From positions 1 through 58,916 of the IMG/VR virus record IMGVR_UViG_3300009285_006111: a stretch of DNA of 58,916 nt. One strand, 5' to 3'. The DNA comes from a virus. The notes beneath the pieces are model-generated. The model was not told the DNA's origin. It searched no databases and saw only the letters and a program-made list of their open reading frames with translations. A program made the position numbers and the translations under genes. Shown one piece after another: positions 47,785-56,680 of the stretch; within the stretch, counting starts at the first letter, position 1; every line of letters starts with the position of its first letter.

Positions 47785-47799
47785 CATGTGTGCTAGTAT
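47771..47799 (+). promoter_or_regulatory. Internal promoter before the 47820 gene
   Basis: Perfect TTGACA (47771-47776), 17-bp spacer and TAGTAT (47794-47799). It would drive the helicase and polymerase block. Confidence 0.65.
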
Positions 47800-47819
47800 A
47801 TAGTTAAGGAGAGAACAAC

Positions 47820-48077
47820 ATGAAATCAGTAGAACAGGCAGTAAACGATGCAGTTGCAAAGAAGGTTTTGAACAAGATTGATATTGAGGCAATAGCAACT
47901 AGAGTAGCCCCACAAATCGAGAAAGCTATAGAACAGGGAATAATCGAAGGCTTTAAGGAAGTCTATTGGGCAGATGCCATTAATGACGTTCTGTTCTCTA
48001 GAGACTCAGATTTTGAAGCCTTCATTCTAAAGTCACTTGGCATCTATAAACCACCAGCAAAGAAGAAGAAAAAGTAA
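47820..48077 (+). CDS. Uncharacterised 85-aa protein with Lys-rich tail
   Basis: AAGGAGAG upstream of ATG. Helical with basic tail (PPAKKKKK). First gene of the helicase/polymerase transcript. Confidence 0.65.
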   Translation: MKSVEQAVNDAVAKKVLNKIDIEAIATRVAPQIEKAIEQGIIEGFKEVYWADAINDVLFSRDSDFEAFILKSLGIYKPPAKKKKK

Positions 48078-48080
48078 CTT

Positions 48081-49241
48081 ATGAACCAGCGCAGAACAAG
48101 CGAGGTATGCTTTGGTTTGGTCCTAAAGGGGGCCGAGCCGGGCGTCTTCAACCCTGAGCATTTCTCTGAGCCCTACAACTCCGCCCTGCAAGATGTGGGG
48201 CGGATGGGGCTTCCTGAGCTAAAGGCCAACCATGGCTTTGATGCTATGCGGACTGCAGAACTAGCAGCAGAGGGCATTAGCATTGATGAAGCCGCAGATT
48301 GGGCACGACTATTGCAGACCCGCGCTGTTCAGGCGGACGTAGGAAAACGGCTTGTTCGAATAGGGGAGAAGTTGAAGGAGGGAGAGGGTGAGGATAGCAA
48401 CAAGATTCTACAACTTGCATCACAACTGGATAGAGGGGAGAGCGGCTTTGTTAGCATGGCGGACGTTGCTCTTCTTAGGGAAGACGAGATTTGGGCTCCC
48501 TGTGGCTACGAACCTATTGACGCGAATGCCGGCGGGCTTCCTTATGCTGGGCTCACGATTGTATCAGGACCAGCGAAGCTTGGTAAGACAACCCTTCTAC
48601 TCCGATTACTCGCAGAGAACGCAAAGCGCGGACTATATTCGGCGTTCTTCTCGCTGGAAATGAGAAAGGAACTAGCGAAGGCCCGACTGCTTCAAGTAGA
48701 AGGTCTAACTAATGAACAGATGGACTTCATTCGTATCATAGATGAACCAATGAATGAGGCCCGAGTCCAGAGCGAAGCGATGCGGCTGGCATCGGAATAT
48801 GACTTGAAGCTAATAGGCGTAGACTATGCCAGCAAGATGCTGTATGGTAGACCGCCGGGCGTAGAGTCAATGAGTAGTATTTACATGGGCATGGGCGACC
48901 TGTCTAAGAACAGTGAAATACCCACCCTTCTGATCGCTGGAGTATCTAGAAACTATGTCGGCGGAGAAGCAGATGTAAGTTCAATTTGGTATTCTGGCAT
49001 CGCAGAACATGAGGCATCCCTAATTATCATTGTTCACAACCCGGCACTACTTGATATAGACATGAGCAGCAAGAACAAGGCGGGGCTTCCTTATGTACCT
49101 GGAATGGGCTACCTAAAGTTTGGGGCCAGTCGGCTGGGACTAAAGCGGGGCAGTCTCGGAGCCGCACAAGTTCGATGGAATGATGAAAATGGAACTTGGG
49201 GTTCCCGGACTTTAGAATGGTACCCTCACTACTCTGGTTGA
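48081..49241 (+). CDS. DnaB-like replicative helicase (RecA fold)
   Basis: 386 residues. Walker A is SGPAKLGKTTL near 165, followed by SAFFSLEMRKELA as in DnaB. Walker B is LKLIGVDYA, and sensor-like IIIVHNP and LGAAQVRWN follow. The N-terminal 130 residues have a DnaB-N-like helical layout (VLKGAEPGVFNPEHF). It likely unwinds DNA ahead of the phage polymerase, with the primase-like product as partner. Confidence 0.82.
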   Translation: MNQRRTSEVCFGLVLKGAEPGVFNPEHFSEPYNSALQDVGRMGLPELKANHGFDAMRTAELAAEGISIDEAADWARLLQTRAVQADVGKRLVRIGEKLKEGEGEDSNKILQLASQLDRGESGFVSMADVALLREDEIWAPCGYEPIDANAGGLPYAGLTIVSGPAKLGKTTLLLRLLAENAKRGLYSAFFSLEMRKELAKARLLQVEGLTNEQMDFIRIIDEPMNEARVQSEAMRLASEYDLKLIGVDYASKMLYGRPPGVESMSSIYMGMGDLSKNSEIPTLLIAGVSRNYVGGEADVSSIWYSGIAEHEASLIIIVHNPALLDIDMSSKNKAGLPYVPGMGYLKFGASRLGLKRGSLGAAQVRWNDENGTWGSRTLEWYPHYSG

Positions 49242-49245
49242 CAAC

Positions 49246-49713
49246 ATGAAAACTCTATATTGGTTAGTGGGGCTATTAGAGGGAGAAGGAAGTTTTGATC
49301 TTGCTAACTCGTTACGCCTACGCTATGGTACTGTAGATTTAGATTCTGCAAATAAAGTAACACAAAAAATACGGGGAAACTTAACTAGTGGACATACCCC
49401 AACAGGAAGAACATTCTATACAGTACAAATTCATGGCATATTGGCATATCAATGGATGGTTATGCTATATCCTTTAATGAGTGCAAGACGAAAACAACAA
49501 ATCAAAAAGTCAGTAGAGGAATGGTTACGCCGTCCAGGCGGCACAATTGGAATGCTAAATGGGCAAGCCAAACTTACTGAAAAAGACATTAGAGAAATCC
49601 GAAGACTTGCTAAGATTAGAATTACACACGATATAATAGGAAAAATGTTTAGAGTATGCCGTTCAAACGTGGGAAAAATAGTCAATAGAAAGTCCTGGTC
49701 CCATGTCAGTTAA
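49246..49713 (+). CDS. Homing endonuclease, single LAGLIDADG motif
   Basis: 155 residues. VGLLEGEGSFD is a LAGLIDADG-type helix (one copy, so a dimer is expected). The C-terminus has an AKLTEKDIREIRRLAK...KSWSHV helix-turn-helix of the DNA-binding type seen in HNH homing enzymes. AT-richer than both neighbours and inserted between helicase and polymerase, so probably mobile. Confidence 0.82.
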   Translation: MKTLYWLVGLLEGEGSFDLANSLRLRYGTVDLDSANKVTQKIRGNLTSGHTPTGRTFYTVQIHGILAYQWMVMLYPLMSARRKQQIKKSVEEWLRRPGGTIGMLNGQAKLTEKDIREIRRLAKIRITHDIIGKMFRVCRSNVGKIVNRKSWSHVS

Positions 49714-51364
49714 CTTAGTTGGATTAGATACAGAATGGTTTCAACACTATGGAAATTTACATAGACCAGGAGGTAAATTTGCATGTCTAACAACATCTGG
49801 TTTGGGGGTCCCGACAAACAATTTTCTATCTGCCGACAAGGAAGAGAGCCAGAAGTACCTTTTGGCCTTGAAGGAGTACGATGGTGTAATTGCACTTCAG
49901 AATGCAATTTACGACATACGCCAATTGACCCATCACGGGATTTGGCCGATGGGATGGGAGCCGGCAGTATGGGACACAATGATGGTGGAGCAGGACCTAT
50001 TCGGGGGATGGTATCAGAGCTTCAGCCTCCAGGCCCTAGCACGGAGACATCTTAGACTGTACCTAGAGAAGGATATTCGGAACGAATTTGTGGATGCTAC
50101 AGAGCTTACGCCAGATATGGCACAGTACGCTATACAAGACGCTGATGTAACTCGACAGGTAGCTCTGGCACAATGGAAAATAGTCTATAATGAGTATGCC
50201 AATGAGTTCCCGTGGTATTGGGAGATAGATCAACCGGCGATGTGGGCAGTAATGAATATGAAGCCCATTCGCATGGATGTAGATGGATGGATTGCAAACG
50301 CCGAAGCTCTATTAGAAGAAGGGCATCGGATACAGGAAGGGTTGGGCTTCAACGTGAAATCCCAACCACAAGTGCAGGCGGCGCTCAAGGCTGCGGGCAT
50401 TAAGAAGATTCGTAAGGATTCATCCTGCGATCAAGAGTCCTTAGAGGGCTGGCTAAAGGGGGCTAATGAGCATCAGACTACACTCCTAAATGGAATTTTG
50501 CGGGCGCGGCATTGCCGAGACGCCTATGCCAAGTATGGTCCTAAGTTTGTTGCCACCAATGTAGAAGAAGGGAATTTGATTTACCCGGACTGGAAGACTA
50601 CAGGACCTGAGACTGGCCGTATGGCTTGCTCGGACCCAAACATGATGAACATTCCAAAGAAGGATGAGGGATTGGTTTACCGCTCATACTTCTTGGCAAG
50701 CCCGGGCAACGAGTTATTGGTTGTAGACCAGAACCAGCAGGAACCCTGCTATAGTGCACAGTTGTCTAGGGATAAGACTCTACGACAAGAACTCATTGAT
50801 GGAATAGACCTGCATCAAGTAAATGCCGATTTGTTCCGAGTAGATCGGGACCGCGGCAAGAAGATTCACTTAAGCCTGAACTATGGCAAGAGCGCCTGGG
50901 GATTGGCAACAGAGCATAACCTAGATATAGAGGAAGTAGAGGACGGCCTACGAAAACGCCGACAGCACTATCCTGAGTATCACGCTTGGATGGACAGACA
51001 GAAGCGGCAGGCCGAGCGGGTAAATTACGTAAACACCGTAACGGGCCGCAGGGTTTGGACAAACCCTTACAACCATCAGTCATCACGGAACGCAATAAAC
51101 GGCCCAATACAAGGGTCGGCAGCAGACCACACGAAGTTGGCTCTGGTCTACACCCGGGAATTATGCAAGGCCAAAGGACTAGAATTTCTGGTAAACATTA
51201 TGGTACACGATGAAATGGTATTGGATGTACCAAAAGGCCTGATACCACAGTACAGGGAAATCGTAACGGAAGCGTGGTTAGAGGCAGGACATAAGCTTAT
51301 GCCAAATGTCCCGACGAAACTAGTAATCAAAACGGGACCGAATTGGAGAGACCTTAATGCCTAA
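49703..51364 (+). CDS. polA: Family A DNA polymerase with 3'-5' exonuclease
   Basis: 553 residues. Exonuclease motifs: DTE (9-11), NAIYD and YAIQDAD. Polymerase motif A is VDQNQQEP, motif B is RGKKIHLSLNYG and motif C is VHDEM. The residue aligned with E. coli Phe762 is Leu (KKIHLSLNYG against the AINFGLIYG register). No 5'-3' nuclease domain. It overlaps the homing endonuclease end by 11 bases. Confidence 0.94.
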   Translation: MSVNLVGLDTEWFQHYGNLHRPGGKFACLTTSGLGVPTNNFLSADKEESQKYLLALKEYDGVIALQNAIYDIRQLTHHGIWPMGWEPAVWDTMMVEQDLFGGWYQSFSLQALARRHLRLYLEKDIRNEFVDATELTPDMAQYAIQDADVTRQVALAQWKIVYNEYANEFPWYWEIDQPAMWAVMNMKPIRMDVDGWIANAEALLEEGHRIQEGLGFNVKSQPQVQAALKAAGIKKIRKDSSCDQESLEGWLKGANEHQTTLLNGILRARHCRDAYAKYGPKFVATNVEEGNLIYPDWKTTGPETGRMACSDPNMMNIPKKDEGLVYRSYFLASPGNELLVVDQNQQEPCYSAQLSRDKTLRQELIDGIDLHQVNADLFRVDRDRGKKIHLSLNYGKSAWGLATEHNLDIEEVEDGLRKRRQHYPEYHAWMDRQKRQAERVNYVNTVTGRRVWTNPYNHQSSRNAINGPIQGSAADHTKLALVYTRELCKAKGLEFLVNIMVHDEMVLDVPKGLIPQYREIVTEAWLEAGHKLMPNVPTKLVIKTGPNWRDLNA

Positions 51365-51872
51365 AGAACAGTGTCCACACTGTGGAGACTTTCTACTGTC
51401 TTCCCGTGGCCCGATCAATACTAACATTCTAGTAGTTGGGGATTATCCTGACTGGTTCGACGTGCTAATGGGTACACCCTTCTGTGGCGGAGACAAGAAA
51501 GTGCGAGCGGGGAACATCATAGCGGGAGAGCTTGAACGGGCGAGCATCAACCCGGCACGGGTTAGATTCACAAACCTCTGGTTACACGGCAAGAAGAAGA
51601 AGGGGGAATGTGAGCCAGGGTTTCACGCTACGGCCTTTATGAATGAGTTACTACGCGTAGAGTTTGCCCTGATCGCCGGCACTGATCCGTTACAGGTCTT
51701 GTTAGGAGAGAACATTTCTGCTGCAGAGTTTAATGGATTGCCGATACCAAGGGAAGTCTTGCCCGCCAATGTACAAGCTATGGCAATGGTCAAGGCCTCT
51801 ACAGGATTCGATATGCTGGGCGAGGTTAGGTTAGCCATAACCCGATTTGGAGAAATGACACATGGCAAATGA
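51357..51872 (+). CDS. Uracil-DNA glycosylase superfamily-like protein
   Basis: 171 residues starting with a CPHC zinc pair. VVGDYPDW stands for the usual GEAPG loop, then GTPFCGGDKK, RFTNLWL and FALIAGTDPLQVLLGE. The order fits family 4/5 UDG-like folds. The water-activating motif is altered, so activity is uncertain. Confidence 0.7.
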   Translation: MPKEQCPHCGDFLLSSRGPINTNILVVGDYPDWFDVLMGTPFCGGDKKVRAGNIIAGELERASINPARVRFTNLWLHGKKKKGECEPGFHATAFMNELLRVEFALIAGTDPLQVLLGENISAAEFNGLPIPREVLPANVQAMAMVKASTGFDMLGEVRLAITRFGEMTHGK

Positions 51873-52503
51873 CGCGGCGTTGTTCCTTTCAAATAACGAG
51901 TGGGAGGAACTAGTAGAGACCACAGATCGCGCAATAGAACTCTCACTGCTCTCGGGAACACCGGAAGTAGCATTTGAGTTTGGGCGCAATATCATACGAG
52001 AGGGGCGTATCAAAGGAGTTAAGTTAGCCAAACTCTTCTATGAACTTAAGCGGGCTTGGCCCAAGTTTGAAACCGGCGGAGATCGAGTAGAGGATGCGGT
52101 TGAACGGGAAATGGGTGTGCCCAAAGACACGTTCATGAAGTATGCTAACGCTTTTCAGTACGTTGTCCTAGACCATCCTAGGTTGGCTGGCAAGCCAATT
52201 GAGGGGCTTATCAAGTTGATCGCCGCGGCGCGTGAGGGCGACTTTGAAGAGGAGGATTGGGATGATCTCGAAATGGCTCCAGATGTTAAAGCGATGTTGG
52301 AAATACGGGATCGGGTTCGGGATACTCATACTTCTGGTAATACTCGTCTTCATAGATGGAGAACGCCGGAAGGTACGCTTTATTGCAAGCGTGGCCCGCG
52401 CGGAAAGATTAAACAGTTTGGATTCCTTGTCCCGGAAACGGGAGATGAAGATATAGACGCCGCAGTAGCAACTACACTAGCGTCGGGGATACACGATCAA
52501 TGA
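51862..52503 (+). CDS. Uncharacterised 213-aa protein
   Basis: Helical N-terminal half with KLFYELKRAWPKF and acidic middle (EEEDWDDLEM), beta-rich C-terminal part. Overlaps neighbours at both ends. Candidate recombination or DNA-binding accessory by context only. Confidence 0.68.
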   Translation: MANDAALFLSNNEWEELVETTDRAIELSLLSGTPEVAFEFGRNIIREGRIKGVKLAKLFYELKRAWPKFETGGDRVEDAVEREMGVPKDTFMKYANAFQYVVLDHPRLAGKPIEGLIKLIAAAREGDFEEEDWDDLEMAPDVKAMLEIRDRVRDTHTSGNTRLHRWRTPEGTLYCKRGPRGKIKQFGFLVPETGDEDIDAAVATTLASGIHDQ

Positions 52504-53036
52504 AACGAGCTATAGTAGACGTAGATGGAATTCTCTGGAATCTGTACTATCCACTAACTGAGTTACTACAAAAGTTGTACCCAGAAACAATAGGCACAGA
52601 TATGTCAAACTGGAACTGGTTCCTTGAGTATATGACAAAGGAGCAGTTCTATGCCGCAGTTGATATAGTTCATATGACACAAATAAACTATCCAGCATTT
52701 TCAGGTGCCACAGAACTGTTCAATGTCCTAAATCAAAAAGAGTATGAAATTTGCGTAGCCTCACATAGAGCGGAAAATACCGCCCACCTATTGTCCAAGT
52801 GGCTAGAAATAAATGAACTAAAGCCCTACTCGATGGTATATACTGGACATAATAAGAAAGAATTTGTTGAACGAGGTTGTTTGGTTATTGATGATTCACC
52901 TATAACCATTGACTTTGCCTTATCTAAAGATTGTGATGTACACTATCTTGCATGGCCATGGAATCAGGACAAGCGGGGTAATAGCTGGTCTGACCTATAT
53001 CAACTGTTAGGAGCTATTAACGATGGGAGAAATTAG
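52500..53036 (+). CDS. HAD-like 5'(3')-deoxyribonucleotidase
   Basis: 178 residues: DVDGILWN (motif I with two Asp), ICVASHRAEN (motif II) and LVIDDSP (motif III). Matches NT5C-type phosphatases that dephosphorylate deoxynucleotides. ATGA overlap with the gene before. Confidence 0.82.
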   Translation: MKRAIVDVDGILWNLYYPLTELLQKLYPETIGTDMSNWNWFLEYMTKEQFYAAVDIVHMTQINYPAFSGATELFNVLNQKEYEICVASHRAENTAHLLSKWLEINELKPYSMVYTGHNKKEFVERGCLVIDDSPITIDFALSKDCDVHYLAWPWNQDKRGNSWSDLYQLLGAINDGRN

Positions 53037-53370
53037 AACATTCGTAAGCGGGGCCACCCGCGACACCGATGAAAATAAGCTAGATTGGGAAGGATTTATT
53101 TCTCCAATAGCAATGCGGGTATTCGCAGAATACATGCACAAGCATAGGTTGCAGGCCGATGGAACCCTAAGAACCGCAGACAATTGGCAGAAGGGGATGC
53201 CCCGCCGACAACTTATAAAGAGTTTAGTTCGACATGCTTGGGACTTGTGGTTCACGTGGCGGGCTGATCCAGAGAACACGAAGGAACTTGTGGCACTACT
53301 ATGTGCCATCCTATTCAACGTTCAGGCGATGTTGCTTGAACTAGCCCTTGGGCGGAGCGTGGAGGAATGA
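53023..53370 (+). CDS. DUF5664-like (dATP/dGTP diphosphohydrolase-type) protein
   Basis: 115 residues with the hallmark phrases GATRDTDENKLD, AEYMHKHRLQADGTLR and DNWQKGMPRR, then a helical end (RHAWDLWFTWRADPENTKE). This all-alpha family is commonly annotated as dATP/dGTP diphosphohydrolase N-terminal. It probably tunes the deoxynucleotide pool. Family recall is firm; the reaction here is inferred. Confidence 0.8.
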   Translation: MGEIRTFVSGATRDTDENKLDWEGFISPIAMRVFAEYMHKHRLQADGTLRTADNWQKGMPRRQLIKSLVRHAWDLWFTWRADPENTKELVALLCAILFNVQAMLLELALGRSVEE

Positions 53371-54401
53371 ACGATGAAATACGAGGAATGGAAGAAATAC
53401 GAAGACGCGCGGAAAGAGTCATTGGGAATTTCCGGCCAGTCGAACGCACTGCGTCCGGTCTCTGGTCCTTCGATCGGGCCGTTGGATTCCGCGGCGAATT
53501 GGGAACACCGTCTAGAGGAATTATTGAACTCTACGGGGATGAGCACACAGGAAAAAGCACTCTTGCTTACTATCTTGTGGGACGTCGTGCGGGGAACAAA
53601 CGAATAGTAGTTTGTGACTTAGAAGCATCCATAAATAAAGAATATGTTGAGGCCGTAACCCACAATGCTGGACATACCGGCGAGATTTTCTTGGTGGACT
53701 ATACGGAGACTGAGAAGAAGCAGGAAGTACCCCGCCCCCATGAAAAGATGGTACAGGAAACGGTGGACTATCTGCTGGACGACGAGGTATCTGGAGCTAT
53801 TGTAGACTCCTATGGTGCATTTGCAAGCGAAGTAGCTCGGGCCAAGCCAATTGGAGAACGTACCATGGGACAGGAAGCCAAGACCCTAAACGATGTAGCC
53901 AAGCGAGTTAACACGTGGCTGCGCTTGAACGAGGACCCGAAGTGGTACTTCGTAATCAACCATACCAGCCCCAATATCGGTGGACAGGGGTTCTCTACGC
54001 CCGGCGGCAGAAAGACCAAGTACCTAGCTATTGTGCGGGCGTGGATTCGACGCATAGAGAGCGACTGGCCAAAGGATACCGGAAACTTTGTGGCCGAGGT
54101 TGCCATACAAAAGTTAAAGTATGGGGCCAAGGGCCGCAAGGGCTGGGTATATTTTATCCCGGGCTTTGGGATTAGTCGGGAAATGACTGCCGTAACTGAT
54201 TGTATCAAGCTGGGGCTGGCGAAGGCTGATAATACAATCAAACTTGAAGTTATGGATGGCGACGACAAAGAGTGGAAATGGATGTCACAGGGTAGGATTG
54301 GTACGCTGGCGGAGCAGGCACTAGAACCAGAGAAGCATCAGAAGACCTTTGAGCCCTTCTATGAAGCGTTGGCTCGATACAATAAGGAGAACCCAGTGTG
54401 A
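53367..54401 (+). CDS. RecA-like recombinase
   Basis: 344 residues. Walker A is LYGDEHTGKSTL, then VVCDLEASINKEY and Walker B SGAIVDSYGAF, with a late WYFVINHTSPNIGGQGFSTPGG corresponding to the L2/Q-loop region. Shorter than cellular RecA. It drives recombination-dependent replication and repair with the nearby nucleases. Confidence 0.88.
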   Translation: MNDEIRGMEEIRRRAERVIGNFRPVERTASGLWSFDRAVGFRGELGTPSRGIIELYGDEHTGKSTLAYYLVGRRAGNKRIVVCDLEASINKEYVEAVTHNAGHTGEIFLVDYTETEKKQEVPRPHEKMVQETVDYLLDDEVSGAIVDSYGAFASEVARAKPIGERTMGQEAKTLNDVAKRVNTWLRLNEDPKWYFVINHTSPNIGGQGFSTPGGRKTKYLAIVRAWIRRIESDWPKDTGNFVAEVAIQKLKYGAKGRKGWVYFIPGFGISREMTAVTDCIKLGLAKADNTIKLEVMDGDDKEWKWMSQGRIGTLAEQALEPEKHQKTFEPFYEALARYNKENPV

Positions 54402-54402
54402 C

Positions 54403-55212
54403 ATGCCTTTCCATAAGCTTTGGGAGCAACAATTGGAAGAGGAGTTGTCTCAACAGATGTTCACAGTAAGTAAGTCTTCATTAGAGAAGTTCTTCAGCGG
54501 ATGTGCATACCGCGCATATCTCTATCGGCATTGGAGTTTGAAGCCTGAGTTCATGCCCGCGCCCATGAAGTTTGGCATAGCTGTGCATGAGGTTATCGAG
54601 AAAAGTCTTGAGCAAGGCAAGCCTCCAGTAGCCATAACTTATGAATCTATACCGTCGATGGAAGTAATGACGCGGGCTGAACGTGCACTTAATTGGATAG
54701 AGAAAAAGGGCTATCGCATTCTCGCCACTGAGGTCAAGCACATAGCGCCGCTGACTGAAGACATGCAACTCTTTGGGATCATAGATGTAATAGCCGAGAC
54801 TCCCGAAGGCGAGAGTGTCCTGATAGATTGGAAGACGAGTAGTAAACTCTGGAATACCACCAAATTGCCCGGCGGGGAACTCATTTACGTGGGGGCCAAA
54901 GGGTGGCAGGGACCTATTTACTTGACACCACCCTATAAGAGTGATATACTAAAAGAGTGGCCAAACAAGATGAAATATGTGGTCATTCCAGAGTACGAAA
55001 CTGTCGAAGCTTACGACTACTACAAGAGTGCCGACGACGACCAAGCTTTGGTAGCCGCGGCGGGGCTAATGAAGCATGCACGTGATACAGGTAACTACCC
55101 CAAAAATATCGGAACCTATACCTGTAACAGTTGTGATTTTAAACACGTGTGCTGGCAAATTCCCGGATGGGAAAAATACTATACCGAACGTAGAAGAGGA
55201 GACGAAGAATGA
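54403..55212 (+). CDS. PD-(D/E)XK nuclease, RecB/Cas4-like
   Basis: 269 residues; start chosen at the ATG two bases after the upstream stop. FGIAVHEVIEKSL, LFGIIDVIAE (catalytic Asp) and SVLIDWKTSSK (D-x-K) mark the core. CNSCDFKHVCW near the C-terminus with an early FSGCAY suggests an iron-sulphur cluster as in Cas4/AddB. Likely a 5' or 3' resection exonuclease partner of the RecA-like protein. Confidence 0.86.
   Translation: MPFHKLWEQQLEEELSQQMFTVSKSSLEKFFSGCAYRAYLYRHWSLKPEFMPAPMKFGIAVHEVIEKSLEQGKPPVAITYESIPSMEVMTRAERALNWIEKKGYRILATEVKHIAPLTEDMQLFGIIDVIAETPEGESVLIDWKTSSKLWNTTKLPGGELIYVGAKGWQGPIYLTPPYKSDILKEWPNKMKYVVIPEYETVEAYDYYKSADDDQALVAAAGLMKHARDTGNYPKNIGTYTCNSCDFKHVCWQIPGWEKYYTERRRGDEE
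54922..54950 (+). promoter_or_regulatory. Candidate promoter inside the nuclease gene
   Basis: Perfect TTGACA (54922-54927), 17-bp spacer and TATACT (54945-54950), within coding sequence; might boost the downstream resolvase block. Confidence 0.4.
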
Positions 55213-55658
55213 ATGTAGCTGGATTGCAGAATCGTGCAGGGGAACTGATGAAGCGCGTCGAGACCCTGCTTGTGGATGTCAAGATCGCGCGCACAAAACA
55301 AGCTGAGGCTAAGTATGCCTACGAGGATGCCGAGCAGCGGCTCCAAGACCTACAGGCGTTTATCTACACCAACCTACAGCAGAATCCTGAGATCAAATGG
55401 CAGAACCCAAACCCGGTATTGCTGGCTGACGGCACTACCCCAATGCCGGAGTATGAAGCACAGTATCGTACTATGCTTGCTAACTTCTTGATTCAGGAGA
55501 ATACAGCCTTTCAAGAACTTATGAAGGAACGTAACACAACCAAGGAAGCGTACTACGAAGCTGACAAGAACGTAGTGTCGATCATGGAAGAGCTTGGAGT
55601 CTCTAAGGCAGAAATGGCGTTGGTTGCCGCACTCCTAAGATTGGCGGATGACAGCTAA
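55209..55658 (+). CDS. Coiled-coil 149-aa protein
   Basis: Long helices (ELMKRVETLLVDVKIARTKQAEAKYAYEDAEQ region; later VSIMEELGVSKAEM). Overlaps both neighbours. Resembles small phage accessory coiled coils near RuvC genes; no function assigned. Confidence 0.66.
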   Translation: MNVAGLQNRAGELMKRVETLLVDVKIARTKQAEAKYAYEDAEQRLQDLQAFIYTNLQQNPEIKWQNPNPVLLADGTTPMPEYEAQYRTMLANFLIQENTAFQELMKERNTTKEAYYEADKNVVSIMEELGVSKAEMALVAALLRLADDS

Positions 55659-56229
55659 ACCATTGGCCTTGGACGAATTCAAGTTTGAGACCGTTAGCGA
55701 GAAGGTATGGCAAATCCCCTCGGGGGAAGTTAAGGTCACGGTTTCCTACTCCAAGATTCCTGGAATGCGCAAGTGGATAGGAGTTGGGGTAGACCCGGGC
55801 AGGAACTTCGGAATAGCTACACTAGACGGGAGAGAGGTCTGGATATTCCAGGGCGCCTTACCCAAAGAAGAACCAAACGAGAAATGGCGATATGGGATTG
55901 CGGCGTATGAACTAATGAGCAACCCCACTCGCTTTCATGGGAAAGGACCCGCGGTAGTTGAAGGAGCAGCGTTTAATGAACCGTATGGACAACCGGATTT
56001 GGCTCACATACGTATGGGCTTTGTTCTTGGCTTACACTACACTGGGGTTTCTGTTGCTATTGCGCCCCCTGCTACGATACGCGCTGCGGCGCTTGGAAGT
56101 GGGAAGCTGGGCGGGCTTGAAGTCTGGCCGGAAATTAACCACAATGCTGCGGATGCGCTCGCGATTGCGCTCTATGCGGCTGGATTAACCAAAGGAGATC
56201 AGACACTTGCAGCCGATTTACGTCCTTGA
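55648..56229 (+). CDS. RuvC-like Holliday junction resolvase
   Basis: 193 residues. IGVGVDPGRNFGIA gives the first Asp, AVVEGAAFN the Glu, and HNAADALAIAL the C-terminal acidic pair. Cuts four-way junctions or branched replication forks before packaging. Same size as the RuvC fold. Confidence 0.88.
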   Translation: MTAKPLALDEFKFETVSEKVWQIPSGEVKVTVSYSKIPGMRKWIGVGVDPGRNFGIATLDGREVWIFQGALPKEEPNEKWRYGIAAYELMSNPTRFHGKGPAVVEGAAFNEPYGQPDLAHIRMGFVLGLHYTGVSVAIAPPATIRAAALGSGKLGGLEVWPEINHNAADALAIALYAAGLTKGDQTLAADLRP

Positions 56230-56680
56230 TCTAGAGTATCGTCAAAGTGGCGACATCAAGGAAATTGGAGTAGCCCTAGTAATCGAAACAGAAGAAGGTA
56301 AGTATCTAGCAGCAAAGCCTGAGTCGAACCATCTTATTCGACTTGGGGAATCACCAAAGCACTCCCTGTTCGAGGCATGTGAAATGATAAAGAACATGGG
56401 TGCAGAGAAGCGTATGTGGGCGAGTTGGGGAACCAACGACCGCCACGAGCTAAAGCGGCAGACAGAAGACGCGATGTTAGCGATGCCCGTCGGCTACTTT
56501 CATATTGACATCGCTCCAATGTATGCCGCATTATATGGTCTCGACCGCCCCATTAGACTTAAAGCGGCGGCAGAGATTACAACTGGAAGATTCTATGGAA
56601 GCCAGCACCATGCCGAGGATGATGCGTGGAATGCTGCTCGGGTGCTGGCTGTCCTTATGAATCGGTACGACCGTAGCTAA
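56207..56680 (+). CDS. DEDD-type 3'-5' exonuclease (DnaQ-like)
   Basis: 157 residues from a TTG with AAAGGAG nine bases upstream. YVLDLEY (D-E), WGTNDRHELK (D) and HHAEDDAWNAARVL (H, D) are the DEDDh positions. Probably a proofreading-type or DNA-processing exonuclease. Confidence 0.82.
   Translation: MQPIYVLDLEYRQSGDIKEIGVALVIETEEGKYLAAKPESNHLIRLGESPKHSLFEACEMIKNMGAEKRMWASWGTNDRHELKRQTEDAMLAMPVGYFHIDIAPMYAALYGLDRPIRLKAAAEITTGRFYGSQHHAEDDAWNAARVLAVLMNRYDRS

Noticed and set aside
49703-53370. Complete diaminopurine (Z-genome) pathway
   Set aside because: Only a DUF5664-type protein and a nucleotidase are present; PurZ and DatZ are not seen in the window.
53374-53607. 77-codon ORF overlapping the start of the RecA-like gene
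   Set aside because: The RecA frame carries Walker A across this stretch, and two overlapping full proteins are unlikely here.
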